From positions 1 through 18,994 of the forward strand of contig DAOVYW010000015.1 of the NCBI GenBank assembly GCA_030635415.1: a DNA stretch of 18,994 nt. Direction: 5' to 3'. This DNA is from Candidatus Firestoneibacteriota bacterium. Lineage in GTDB: Bacteria > Oederibacteriota > JAAXVQ01 > JAUVAV01. The translations under genes and the position numbers were made by a program. Position 1 is the first letter of the stretch, and the number at the start of each line of letters is the position of its first letter. The notes beneath the pieces are model-generated. The model saw only the letters and a program-made list of their open reading frames with translations. It did no database searches and was not told where the DNA came from. Of the stretch, positions 6,629 to 15,200 are shown one piece after another.

Positions 6629-8908
6629 TCATAATTTCTGCGCTACGGCTTCCAGGTTATAAGCCTCGACTATATCCCCGGGTTGAAATTTCTTGAATCC
6701 GCTCATCCCTATCCCGCACTCCATGCCCACTCCGACTTCCTTGGCATCTTCTTTAAAACGCCGCAGAGAATCGATCTTACCTTCATAGCATATTTGTCCG
6801 GCCCGCAACACCTTGGCATGCGCATTACGCAGAATTTTTCCTGACATTACCTGGGAGCCGGCGATAAACAATCCGGATGATAGTTTAAACTGCATCTTTA
6901 CTTCCGCCCGGCCCAAATGAACCTCATGGTAATGGGGCTCTAAAAGTCCTTCCATGGCGGCTCTCACGTCCTCCACCAGTTCGTAGATCACCCCGTAAAT
7001 CCGGACATCCACTTCTTCCCGTTTAGCCGCTTGTTCGACACCGCTGCCCGGCCGGACATTAAACCCGAAAAGAACGGCATTACTGGCCGAGGCCAGCAGA
7101 ATATCGCTCTCGGTAATATCGCCGACCCCGCTATGAATACAGACTAACTTAACTTTTTCCGTGGACAAGGCTTCCAGGGATGTCGTTAACACCTCGGCCG
7201 ATCCCTGGACATCCGCTTTGATGATAATCTTTAACTCCTTGATCGCGCCTTCGGCGATCTGGGTATTCAAATTATCCAGGGTAATCTTATTAGTCAGGCG
7301 CAGATCCTGCTCACGTTTAATCATCTGTCGTTTCATGGCAATCTGCCGGGCCAGCTTATCGTTAGCCACTGCCTGGAAAGTATCGCCCGGCGTCGGCACA
7401 CCCGCGATTCCCAAAATCTCTACCGGCATCCCCGGACCCGCACTGGCGATATCTTTTTTATGGTCATTATACAAGGCGCGGACGCGGCCATATTGCGTAC
7501 CGGCCACAAATGAATCTCCCACCTTGATACTGCCTTTCTGAATCAGAACCGTGACTACGGCTCCCCGGCCCCGGTCCAATTTGGCCTCAATTATTATACC
7601 TTTAGCCAGGCCCTTATGGTTGGCCTTCAACTCCAGCATCTCGGCCTCCAGTAGAATTAGTTCCAGTAAGCCCTCCACTCCGATGCGTTGTTTGGCCGAT
7701 ATCTCCGCAAACATAGTTTTTCCGCCCCACTCCTCGGAAACCAGGGAGTACTGCATTAGTTCCTGTTTGATCCGTTCAGGATTCATTCCCGGTTTATCCA
7801 TTTTGTTTATCGCTACAATAATCGGTACTTCGGCGGCTTTGGCATGGTTAATCGCTTCCACAGTCTGCGGTTGGACGCCGTCATCCACCGCTACTAACAA
7901 AACTACAATGTCCGTAATCTGGGCTCCGCGCGCCCGTAAGGAGGTAAACGCCTCATGCCCCGGAGTATCCAAAAAAGTAACATAACCCTTGGAAAGCTTT
8001 ACTTGATAGGCTCCGATATGCTGGGTAATTCCTCCGGTCTCCCCGCCCATGACATTAGTTTGACGTATGGCATCCAGAAGTGAAGTTTTACCATGGTTAA
8101 CATGTCCCATGATAGTCACTATCGGCGGACGGGAAGACAGGTCTTCGGAGCGATCTTCTGGTTCCTCCTGGGATAAAATATCCTCCCCGTATAACTCCTG
8201 AATCTCCGGCCGGCAGCCGTACTCGGCCAATAATATCTCCAGGGCTTCATCATGCAAACGCTGGTTAATCGTGGCAAAGACTCCCAGGCTCATTAAATGC
8301 TTTATCACTTCCGCCGGCTTAACATTTAATTTACCGGCCACTTCGCCCACCGTGGCGGCCTGGGGTATTATCAAAGGCCGCAATTCCGCTTCCGGGATTT
8401 TTTTCCGGGATGTATCCTTGGATATCGGCTGGTCATTGCCGCCCGTCTCTAACTCCGGTTCAGCCTCGCGATCCGGCCCGGCCGCGGTTAAGGTTTCCGG
8501 CACGTCTCCCGCCCCGGGTTCCTTTCCACTCTGTCGGTCTTCCGTTGTTTCTTCTTTTTCCTTTTGCTCTGCTCCCGGCACTGCTTCTTCGATTTGTTCT
8601 ACTTCCTCTGCTTTCTCTTCCCGGAGTGGTTCTTCGGCTCTCTCCACCGCTGTTTCGGCGTCCGAAAACCCGGTTTCGGGCGTAAGCCGCGCCTCTTTCT
8701 CCGGTCTCGGTTGCATGCCGGGAACCAAGGTATCTTCTATGATCTCGTCTTCACCCCAGTGACGTTTAATATAAGCTACAGTCTCATCCTCCAGAACGCT
8801 CATATGGCTCTTAACTTCTATACGCATTTTCTTTAATTCACCTAAAAATTCCTTGGAGGTCAGCTTTAATTCTTTCGCTAATTCAAAAACGCGTGTTTTC
8901 TGGCTCAT
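6629..8908 (-). CDS. infB: translation initiation factor IF-2
   Basis: 759 residues. Order seen: an N-terminal IF2N-like helix bundle (1-55, RVFELAKELKLTSKEFLGEL), a long acidic Glu/Pro linker (about 60-165), a second IF2N module (about 180-235, VGEVAGKLNVKPAEVIKHLM), then the GTPase domain. G motifs are GHVNHGKT (268-275), GGITQHIGAY, DTPGHEAF (314-321) and NKMD (368-371). IF-2 domains II to IV follow, including ADVQGSAEVL and the C-terminal fMet-tRNA-binding barrel with YEGKIDSLRRFKEDAKEV. The P-loop reads GHVN where almost all IF-2 proteins have GHVD; the codon is AAC. The start overlaps the nusA stop by 4 nt (ATGA), with GGTGAG upstream. IF-2 delivers initiator tRNA to the 30S subunit. 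Confidence 0.97.
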   Translation of the reverse strand: MSQKTRVFELAKELKLTSKEFLGELKKMRIEVKSHMSVLEDETVAYIKRHWGEDEIIEDTLVPGMQPRPEKEARLTPETGFSDAETAVERAEEPLREEKAEEVEQIEEAVPGAEQKEKEETTEDRQSGKEPGAGDVPETLTAAGPDREAEPELETGGNDQPISKDTSRKKIPEAELRPLIIPQAATVGEVAGKLNVKPAEVIKHLMSLGVFATINQRLHDEALEILLAEYGCRPEIQELYGEDILSQEEPEDRSEDLSSRPPIVTIMGHVNHGKTSLLDAIRQTNVMGGETGGITQHIGAYQVKLSKGYVTFLDTPGHEAFTSLRARGAQITDIVVLLVAVDDGVQPQTVEAINHAKAAEVPIIVAINKMDKPGMNPERIKQELMQYSLVSEEWGGKTMFAEISAKQRIGVEGLLELILLEAEMLELKANHKGLAKGIIIEAKLDRGRGAVVTVLIQKGSIKVGDSFVAGTQYGRVRALYNDHKKDIASAGPGMPVEILGIAGVPTPGDTFQAVANDKLARQIAMKRQMIKREQDLRLTNKITLDNLNTQIAEGAIKELKIIIKADVQGSAEVLTTSLEALSTEKVKLVCIHSGVGDITESDILLASASNAVLFGFNVRPGSGVEQAAKREEVDVRIYGVIYELVEDVRAAMEGLLEPHYHEVHLGRAEVKMQFKLSSGLFIAGSQVMSGKILRNAHAKVLRAGQICYEGKIDSLRRFKEDAKEVGVGMECGIGMSGFKKFQPGDIVEAYNLEAVAQKL

Positions 8909-10422
8909 GCTTTCTCACCTTCTTCCTGCTCTTTCGCCCCTGAAGATTCTGCCTGCTCCCCGGCGGCTGATGCGTCATTTTTCAGACCGGTTTCTTGCTC
9001 AGAAATTTTGTCTGGAGGTGGCATTTCCTCAGCCTGCTTCTTATCCAACCCGGCAAATAAATCTCCGACTTTCAATTCTTTTTTCTGGCTGGTTTTCTCC
9101 TTGGTTTCATCGCTTAAACCGGCAAAAAGTTCGGCCGCGGTTCGTTCGACTTCGGGTTTGGTATCACGCGGCAAATAATTTTCCAGAATTTCCAGGATCT
9201 TTTCGGCGGTTTTAGGCCCAATCCCGGGAACCTCCTGCAACTGCTTCACGTCTACATTCTGGAGATCGACCACGCTCATATATCCCGCGCTTTTAAGCCG
9301 CTCGGCCATTTTCTGTCCGATGCCGGAAATCTCCTCTAGAGCCGGCACGGTCTGGAGAAATGCCGCTTCCGCCTTTTTCCTCATGGTTTCCCGATTCTGA
9401 GTATCTCCCACAATATCTATCTTTAAACCGGTAAGTTTGGAAGCCAGCCGCACATTCTGCCCGCCCTTGCCAATAGCCAAAGCAAGTTGATCATCTTTAA
9501 CCACAACTATAGCTTGCTTCCCTTTATCCGAAATCGTCATCTGAACAATCTTAGCCGGTTGCAGCGCAGCGGTCAATAAAGCCTCCATATTCTCGGAAAA
9601 GGTAATGACATCGATTTTTTCACCACGAATTTCACGGACTATAGTTTGAATTCTTGAACCTTTCACACCCACGCAAGCACCGACCGGATCAACATTGTCA
9701 TCCTTGGAAATCACCGCTACTTTGGAACGCGCGCCTGCTTCCCGGGCAACCGTCATGATTTGAACCACGCCGTCAGCCACTTCCGGAACTTCCATCTCAA
9801 AGAGCCTGCGAACCAGGCCCGGATGAGTACGGGAAACAACCACCTGGGGAGACCGGCTGGTTCTGCGGACTTCCAGGATGTAGGTCTTGACACGGTCGCC
9901 GTTCTGGTAGGTTTCCCGCGCCACTTGCTCCCGCACCGGCAGGATAGCCTCGGTATCGCCTAAATCAATGATAATGTTTCTCTGCTCCATACGCAATACG
10001 ATGCCGTTAACCATTTCTCCCTGCCGTTTTTTAAATTCTTCATATATTGCATTGCGTTCGGATTCCCGGACCCTTTGAATCATCACTTGTTTGGCAGTCT
10101 GGGCGGCTATCCGCCCAAAATCCGAGGGAGATATGCTTTTTTCGATTGTATCTCCCACGTTAGCTTTCGGATTACTGCGATGGGCTTCTTCGCTATTGAC
10201 CTCATGCCAGGATTCTTTCACCTCGTCTACTACTGCATACTTGACCAAGGCTGTCAATTCCCCGGTTTCCGAATTAAACACCACTCGAATATCCTGCGCA
10301 GCTCCATAACTCTTGCGGGAGGCCGAGACCAAAGCTGCCTCAATAGCCTCAATTAAAATCGCCCGATCCACTTTTCTGGCCCTTTCAATCTGGCGCATGG
10401 CTTCGATTAGCTGTAAATTCAT
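8905..10422 (-). CDS. nusA: transcription termination/antitermination factor NusA with long C-terminal extension
   Basis: 505 residues. The N-terminal RNAP-binding domain is 1-125, the S1 domain about 134-200 (GEMVNGIVLRMEQRNIIIDL), and KH1 about 235-290 (DPVGACVGVKGSRIQTIV). KH2 is about 300-350 (LALAIGKGGQNVRLASKLTG). Two helix-hairpin-helix units follow (363-386, EEISGIGQKMAERL; 394-415, LQEVPGIGPKTAEKIL). The last ~85 residues are charged and low-complexity and contain two copies of LFAGL (432-436 and 455-459). AAAGGTGG lies 5 nt before the ATG. NusA binds RNA polymerase and modulates pausing and termination. rimP, normally directly upstream, is missing. The leader carries a promoter and a terminator hairpin. 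Confidence 0.97.
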   Translation of the reverse strand: MNLQLIEAMRQIERARKVDRAILIEAIEAALVSASRKSYGAAQDIRVVFNSETGELTALVKYAVVDEVKESWHEVNSEEAHRSNPKANVGDTIEKSISPSDFGRIAAQTAKQVMIQRVRESERNAIYEEFKKRQGEMVNGIVLRMEQRNIIIDLGDTEAILPVREQVARETYQNGDRVKTYILEVRRTSRSPQVVVSRTHPGLVRRLFEMEVPEVADGVVQIMTVAREAGARSKVAVISKDDNVDPVGACVGVKGSRIQTIVREIRGEKIDVITFSENMEALLTAALQPAKIVQMTISDKGKQAIVVVKDDQLALAIGKGGQNVRLASKLTGLKIDIVGDTQNRETMRKKAEAAFLQTVPALEEISGIGQKMAERLKSAGYMSVVDLQNVDVKQLQEVPGIGPKTAEKILEILENYLPRDTKPEVERTAAELFAGLSDETKEKTSQKKELKVGDLFAGLDKKQAEEMPPPDKISEQETGLKNDASAAGEQAESSGAKEQEEGEKA

Positions 10423-10454
10423 TTAAACCACCTTTTATTGTTTCTGTTTCCCAC

Positions 10455-10475
10455 CGGCAGAAAACCGCCGTTTTT
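10455..10475 (+). terminator. possible plus-strand terminator antisense to the nusA leader
   Basis: CGGCAG (10455-10460) pairs with CCGCCG (10465-10470), with one G-U pair, across an AAAA loop, and is followed by TTTTTATT. No plus-strand gene precedes it. It could stop antisense transcription leaving nusA before it reaches murB. The stem is only 6 bp, so this is tentative. Confidence 0.35.
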
Positions 10476-10540
10476 ATTACCCGAATCTTATATTATTATT
10501 AATGAAACCCTGCAGCATAATCTGTAAGGTCTATCAGCAC

Positions 10541-10574
10541 AAAATAAAAAGAGTGGGTTTTTCCCCCACTCTTT
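10541..10574 (-). terminator. intrinsic terminator hairpin in the nusA 5' leader (candidate attenuator)
   Basis: A perfect 10-bp stem, AAAGAGTGGG (10548-10557) with CCCACTCTTT (10565-10574), has a 7-nt loop. Read on the minus strand it runs into TTATTTTGTG, a U-rich tail. No minus-strand gene lies upstream for it to terminate. It sits about 20 nt after the predicted start of the nusA transcript and about 125 nt before the nusA ATG, so it is best read as a leader attenuator. Confidence 0.6.
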
Positions 10575-10599
10575 CCAGGTTAATTGCTTTTGTCGCATA

Positions 10600-10628
10600 A
10601 GCATAGGCCGGAATATAATTCAAGTCAA
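10600..10628 (-). promoter_or_regulatory. predicted sigma-70-type promoter of the nusA operon
   Basis: On the minus strand TTGACT (10628-10623) is followed by a 17-nt spacer and TATGCT (10605-10600). The -35 box matches 5 of 6 consensus bases and the -10 box 4 of 6. Transcription would start near 10593, giving a leader of about 170 nt that contains the hairpin at 10548-10574. Confidence 0.5.
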
Positions 10629-10676
10629 GCAAAAAATAAAGTGGACAGCAATTATAATATATATAATCATTGAATT

Positions 10677-11591
10677 ATGGGCAATTTCAAAGACATTATA
10701 ACTCAATTATCCAATGCGGCTCAAACCCCGGTGCAAACTCAACACCCCATGTCCCAAGAATGTTCTTTCCGGATAGGCGGACCGGCACGTTATTTCTGCG
10801 CCCCTCCCAGCGTACCGGCGCTGCGGGATTGCGTTCTCCTGGCCCGAAAACTCCGGCTCGATTATTTTATCCTGGGAGGAGGCTCTAATCTGATATTCCG
10901 GGATGAAGGTTTTGACGGTATTGTAATCAGTACCCAAAAACTGGATTCGATCCTTATCCGGCCGGAAGGCCGGGTGGACGTGGGGGCGGGATTAAGCAAT
11001 AGCGCTTTAACCGCAGCGACCATAAAAAACGGCCTGGCCGGATTCGAGTGGGCTTCCGGATTGCCGGGAACTATCGGGGGAGGCGTTTTTATGAACGCCA
11101 AGTGTTATACTTCCGCTTTTTCAGAAATTGTGCATGCCGTAACCGCCTTAACGCCGGAGGGCGAACAGGTTCACTTAAAGCATTCGGATTGCGGTTTTAA
11201 CTATAAATGCTCTATTTTCCAGACCAACAGCTATATCCTTACCCAGGTTACGCTCCAACTACTTCCAAAAAATGCCGAAACTATTCGGCAACGCAGCGAT
11301 GAAGTCCGGCAGGACCGGGAACAAAAGGGGCAATTTCTTTTTCCTTCCGCCGGCTGTGCTTTTAAAAATGATTATAACATTGGAGTGCCGGCCGGCCGGC
11401 TCATCGAGTCCTGTGGATTAAAAGGCCATCAAATCGGCGGCGTGCGGGTTTATGCGCAGCACGCCAATTTCATTATCAATACCGGCAACGGCCGGACCCG
11501 GGAGGTGCTGGAACTCATGGCTCTAATGACCACCCGGGTCTGGGAAAAACACCACGTCCGGCTGGAACCTGAAATCCGGGTGGTGCCCTGA
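10677..11591 (+). CDS. murB: UDP-N-acetylenolpyruvoylglucosamine reductase (MurB)
   Basis: Reduces UDP-GlcNAc-enolpyruvate to UDP-MurNAc with NADPH and FAD, the second committed step of peptidoglycan synthesis. 304 residues. FAD-domain motifs are SFRIGGPARYF (30-40), LGGGSNL (66-72) and GFEWASGLPGTIGG (122-135). The C-terminal substrate domain has PSAGCAFKN (223-231), and LEPEIRVV (297-303) holds the catalytic Glu. The proton-donor position, Ser in E. coli (GSFFKNP), is C227 here, an exchange known in several phyla. The usual YRxS reads YKCS (K177). The next internal Met (residue 25) would cut the conserved N-terminus, so the ATG at 10677 is preferred although no Shine-Dalgarno is visible. 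It stands alone on the plus strand, outside any division/cell-wall cluster. Confidence 0.94.
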   Translation: MGNFKDIITQLSNAAQTPVQTQHPMSQECSFRIGGPARYFCAPPSVPALRDCVLLARKLRLDYFILGGGSNLIFRDEGFDGIVISTQKLDSILIRPEGRVDVGAGLSNSALTAATIKNGLAGFEWASGLPGTIGGGVFMNAKCYTSAFSEIVHAVTALTPEGEQVHLKHSDCGFNYKCSIFQTNSYILTQVTLQLLPKNAETIRQRSDEVRQDREQKGQFLFPSAGCAFKNDYNIGVPAGRLIESCGLKGHQIGGVRVYAQHANFIINTGNGRTREVLELMALMTTRVWEKHHVRLEPEIRVVP

Positions 11592-11607
11592 TTTTGCTGC
11601 TCAGCCG

Positions 11608-12144
11608 CTATTGATATTTAATCTCCACCCCTGCGAAAATCGCGTTGACCTTAATTAACAAGTAATTCTCATTTTCATTTAAACCTTCGCTTTTAAAGGT
11701 TGAAGTTCCGAATCCGCCGGCATTATTATCCGGCAACCGGGCTCCTCCAAACACTACATCAGCTATGATTTTAACGGGCGTGGCTTTACTCAATAAAATT
11801 TCCGCACCGCTAAAAATTGAATTAACCTCTATTTCGGTCAGGTTTTCTTTCAGTTCAATATCCCGGAGATCAATCACGGCTTTACCAAAAACCACATTAT
11901 ACTCTTTTTTTTCACCTGCCAGACCTTTTATCGTCTTTTGGTGAAAAATAACATCATCGCTGCCACGGTGGCAAGGCGCCCACCCACTACCGCTAAAAAT
12001 TATCTTGAAACCTATAAATACGAAGATCAAGCCAAAAATCACTTTCAATACCGGAAGATTCATCTTAAAAACCACGTTAAAAATAATACCCAGGCCTATC
12101 AGCATAACCACAATTCCCCAGAACAATCCAACGCCCATTTTCAT
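11608..12144 (-). CDS. small LiaF-like membrane protein
   Basis: 178 residues. Two hydrophobic segments open the protein (about 6-24, GLFWGIVVMLIGLGIIFNV; about 31-50, VLKVIFGLIFVFIGFKIIF). The remaining ~110 residues are predicted beta-rich. They repeat a motif: YNVVFGKAVIDL, VNSIFSGAEILL, ADVVFGGARL, VNAIFAGVEI. This [VI]F[SG]Ga repeat is typical of the LiaF-like C-terminal domain (cell-envelope stress, DUF2154/DUF5668-type proteins). In Firmicutes LiaF restrains the LiaSR two-component system; no kinase or regulator lies nearby here, so only an envelope role is suggested. An excellent AAGGAGGAGG precedes the ATG. It is convergent with murB (16 bp between stops) and downstream of the polC terminator, with its own likely promoter. 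Confidence 0.72.
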   Translation of the reverse strand: MKMGVGLFWGIVVMLIGLGIIFNVVFKMNLPVLKVIFGLIFVFIGFKIIFSGSGWAPCHRGSDDVIFHQKTIKGLAGEKKEYNVVFGKAVIDLRDIELKENLTEIEVNSIFSGAEILLSKATPVKIIADVVFGGARLPDNNAGGFGTSTFKSEGLNENENYLLIKVNAIFAGVEIKYQ

Positions 12145-12172
12145 ATCCTCCTCCTTATTTTTTAAAAAAATA

Positions 12173-12201
12173 ATTATTGCTTATTCCCCCACCAGCTGCA
12201 A
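12173..12201 (-). promoter_or_regulatory. possible promoter of the LiaF-like gene
   Basis: On the minus strand TTGCAG (12201-12196), a 17-nt spacer and AATAAT (12178-12173) lie about 22 nt before the predicted leader's ATG. The -35 box overlaps the T-run of the polC terminator. Match quality is moderate. Confidence 0.35.
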
Positions 12202-12233
12202 AAAGTAGAGACGCCCAATTTGGGCGTCTCTAC
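12200..12233 (-). terminator. polC terminator formed by a perfect palindromic repeat
   Basis: GTAGAGACGCCCAA (12205-12218) is the exact reverse complement of 12220-12233, giving a 14-bp stem around a single central base. In practice it is a 12-bp stem with a 5-nt loop. On the minus strand it is followed by TTTTTGC, so it meets the criteria for an intrinsic terminator 22 nt after the polC stop. Confidence 0.65.
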
Positions 12234-12262
12234 TAAAACATTTGGGCGTCTCTACTAAAACA
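12219..12262. repeat. 22-bp tandem duplication at the 3' end of polC
   Basis: The 22-mer starting TTTGGGCGTCTCTACTAAAA occurs at 12219-12240 and again, identical, at 12241-12262. The first copy forms the right arm of the palindrome at 12205-12233. The second contains the polC stop (TAG, minus strand 12257-12255) and most of its last two codons. This looks like a recent duplication of the palindrome arm. Confidence 0.8.
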
Positions 12263-15200
12263 ACGTAGTTTGGTCGGTTTTCGGCAGCCGGCCCAGGCAT
12301 CCATGTTGGGTCATAATTTCCACCACGTTTTTATTGGCTCCGGTTCTCCGGGTAAGTTCCTCGATGGAACGAAAAGGCCGGCCAGTACGTTCTCCGGCAA
12401 TGCGCCGCGCGCAGGTTAATCCCAATCCGGATAAAGAAATCAGGGGTGGCAGCAACTCGTTTTCAGCCGTAATCTTAAAGCCCTGAGGATCAGACTCCAT
12501 CAAGGAAACCGGCCGGAAACGGATCCCCCGCAGAAAAGCTTCTTGCACCACTTCCAGAACTACCTGGTTGTTTTTTTCCTTGGCAGTCAGCTCCGGACGT
12601 TTTTTTAAGTCTTGCAGATATTTCCGCACCCCCGGCCTTTCACCTTGAATAATGATTTCCGCATCAAAACATTCGGCGTTCAGCGAGAAGTAATTGGCGT
12701 AAAAAACCGCGGGAAAATGAACTTGAAAATAAGCAATCCGAAACGCCATTATGCAATACGCGACCGCGTGGGCCTTGGGAAATATATACTTGATTTTCTT
12801 ACAGGATTCTATATACCAGTCCGGCACGCCGAATTCCCGCATGGCCTTCTCATGCCCCGGCGATACTCCCCGTCCTTTACGCACGGATTCCATAATTTCA
12901 AAAGCCACGGCCGGTTCCAGACGCCGGGAAATCAGATAGTTCATGATATCATCCCGGGCGGAAATCACAGTGGCTAACTTGGCTGTCCCGGCTTTTATTA
13001 AATCCGCCGCATTGTTCAACCAGACATCCGTCCCGTGAGACAATCCTGAAATGCACACCAGTTCCGAAAATTTGGTGGGACGGGTAACCTCGAGCATCTG
13101 CCGGACAAATTCAGTGCCGAACTCGGGAATTCCCAAGGTACCGACCGAGGTGCCGATATCTTCCTGTTTTAGATTGAGTGATTCCAGTCCGGAAAATATT
13201 TTAAGCGTGTCCGCATCATCCAGCGGAATGGCGCACACCTCTACGCCGGTCCAATCACCCAGGCGGCGTAAAGAAGTGGGATCATCATGCCCCAGGATAT
13301 CAAGCTTAAGCAGGGCATCATGAATGGCATGATAGTCAAAATGAGTAGTAATAACATTGGAACTATGATCATCGGCCGGACGCTGGACCGGTGTGAAATC
13401 ATAGATATCCATATCATTTGGCACAATCATAATCCCGCCGGGATGCTGGCCCGTGGTTTTTTTCACTCCGGCGCATCCCCGGGTAAGCCGGTTCACTTCC
13501 GCTTCCCGCACTACCAGTTTATTTCCCTCCAGATATTTCTTCACAAAACCAAAAGCCGTCCGTTCCGCTACCGTAGAAATAGTCCCGGCCCGAAAAATGT
13601 GCTCCCGGTCGAATATTTCTTCCAGATATTTATGCGCCTGGGACTGATACTCTCCGGAAAAATTCAGATCAATATCCGGCATCTTGTCGCCTTTAAAGCC
13701 CATAAAAACCTCGAAGGGTATGTCAAAACCGGTTTTTTCCATCAGCGTTTGACAGTCCGGACAATGCCGCTCCGGCAGGTCAACGCCGATTCCGAATTCG
13801 GGATCCATTTCAACCTGGCGGCATTTCGGGCAAAGATAATGCCCGGGTAAGGGATTGACTTCGGTAATTCCCAGCATAGTCGCTGTCAGTGAGGATCCCA
13901 CCGAGCCGCGGGACCCGACTAAATATCCGTCCGTGAGCGATTTTTGCACTAATTGGCGGGCGATGAGAAAAAGCGAGGCAAAGTGATTATTATTAATCGC
14001 CATTATTTCCCGGGCCAAACGCTTCGCCACCAGGTCAGGCAGAGGTTTTCCATAAACCTCCCTTGCCCGGGCAAACGCCAATTGTTCCAATTCCTCTTCG
14101 GCATTCGGCAGCCGCGGCGGATGAAAAGTCCGCTTCAGTGGTTCGATTATTTCCACCCGGTCCGCAATTTCCCGGGGCTTTTTAATTACCACTTCGCGAG
14201 CCGCGTCCTCGCCTAAATAAGCGAATTCCGCCAGCATTTCGTCAGTGGTCTGCAAAGAGAGGGGGGCTTGCAGCAAGGCATCCGCATAACCCATGCCGGT
14301 ATGCAGGATGGATCGAAATATCTCGTCTCCCGGTTCAAGAAAATGCACATCTCCGGTGGCAACCACCGGTATACCCAGTCTCCGGCCCAGCTCAAAAATC
14401 CGGCGGTTCAGGTTCAAGAGCTCCTCATCGCTCCCCAGACTGCCCTCGCGAATCAGGAAGCTATTATTTCCCCGCGGCATAATTTCTAAATAATCATACC
14501 GCCGGGCAATAATCTCCAGCTCTTCCTCTGATGCACCCTCGCGCATGCGGAGGAAAAGTTCTCCCTGTTCGCAGGCCGAACCCAAGAGTAACCCGCCGCG
14601 GTATTGCTCCAACTGCGATCTAAGGATGCGGGGATGCCGGTAAAAATACTTGAGATGCGATTCGGAAATCAGGCGGTAAAGATTTTTTACTCCCCGGGGT
14701 TCGGCGATTAAAATACAGATATGGTAAGGACGCTTTTTTTTATCACCCAGCCATTTATCCTCGATTAAATAGCCTTCCATTCCATAAATTATCTTAATAT
14801 TATATTTCTTCCCGGCTGCCATGGCCTCGGGAAAGGCCTGAATTACGCCATGGTCCGTAATCGCCAGGGCCGCATGGCCGAATTCCGCTGCCTTGGCAAT
14901 CAGCTGCGTGACATTAGACAGGGCGTCCATCGCGCTCATCTGGGAGTGAGCATGAAGTTCCACTCTTTTCTCAATACTGTTATCCAAACGCTTCGGTTTG
15001 GAACCCAGCATAATATCCTGCGCCATGAGGCAAAGATCCCGGGAGTATTTATCATACTGGACCGCGCCCCGAAGTTTTACGTAAGCGCCGCGCTGTAATT
15101 CAGATGAGAGCTGCTGCTTGGCATCCAAAAAGAAGCGGGCCTGCAGGCTCCCGGTCTTATCATAAACATCCATCAGGATCAATTTACGCCCGGTTCTCAA

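Noticed and set aside
8271..8762. Plus-strand open frame rich in Ser/Pro
   Set aside because: Antisense shadow of the acidic IF-2 linker; composition explained by the Glu/Ala-rich opposite strand.
10423..10676. tRNA (such as metY) or rimP before nusA
   Set aside because: No cloverleaf or T-loop GTTCRA pattern and no open frame of suitable size found by eye.
12205..12262. Possible CRISPR-like repeats
   Set aside because: Only two adjacent 22-bp copies with no spacer, explained by a palindrome with a duplicated arm; no cas genes.
13287..13850. Plus-strand open frame of 187 codons
   Set aside because: Antisense to the catalytic core of polC; no motif or ribosome binding site.
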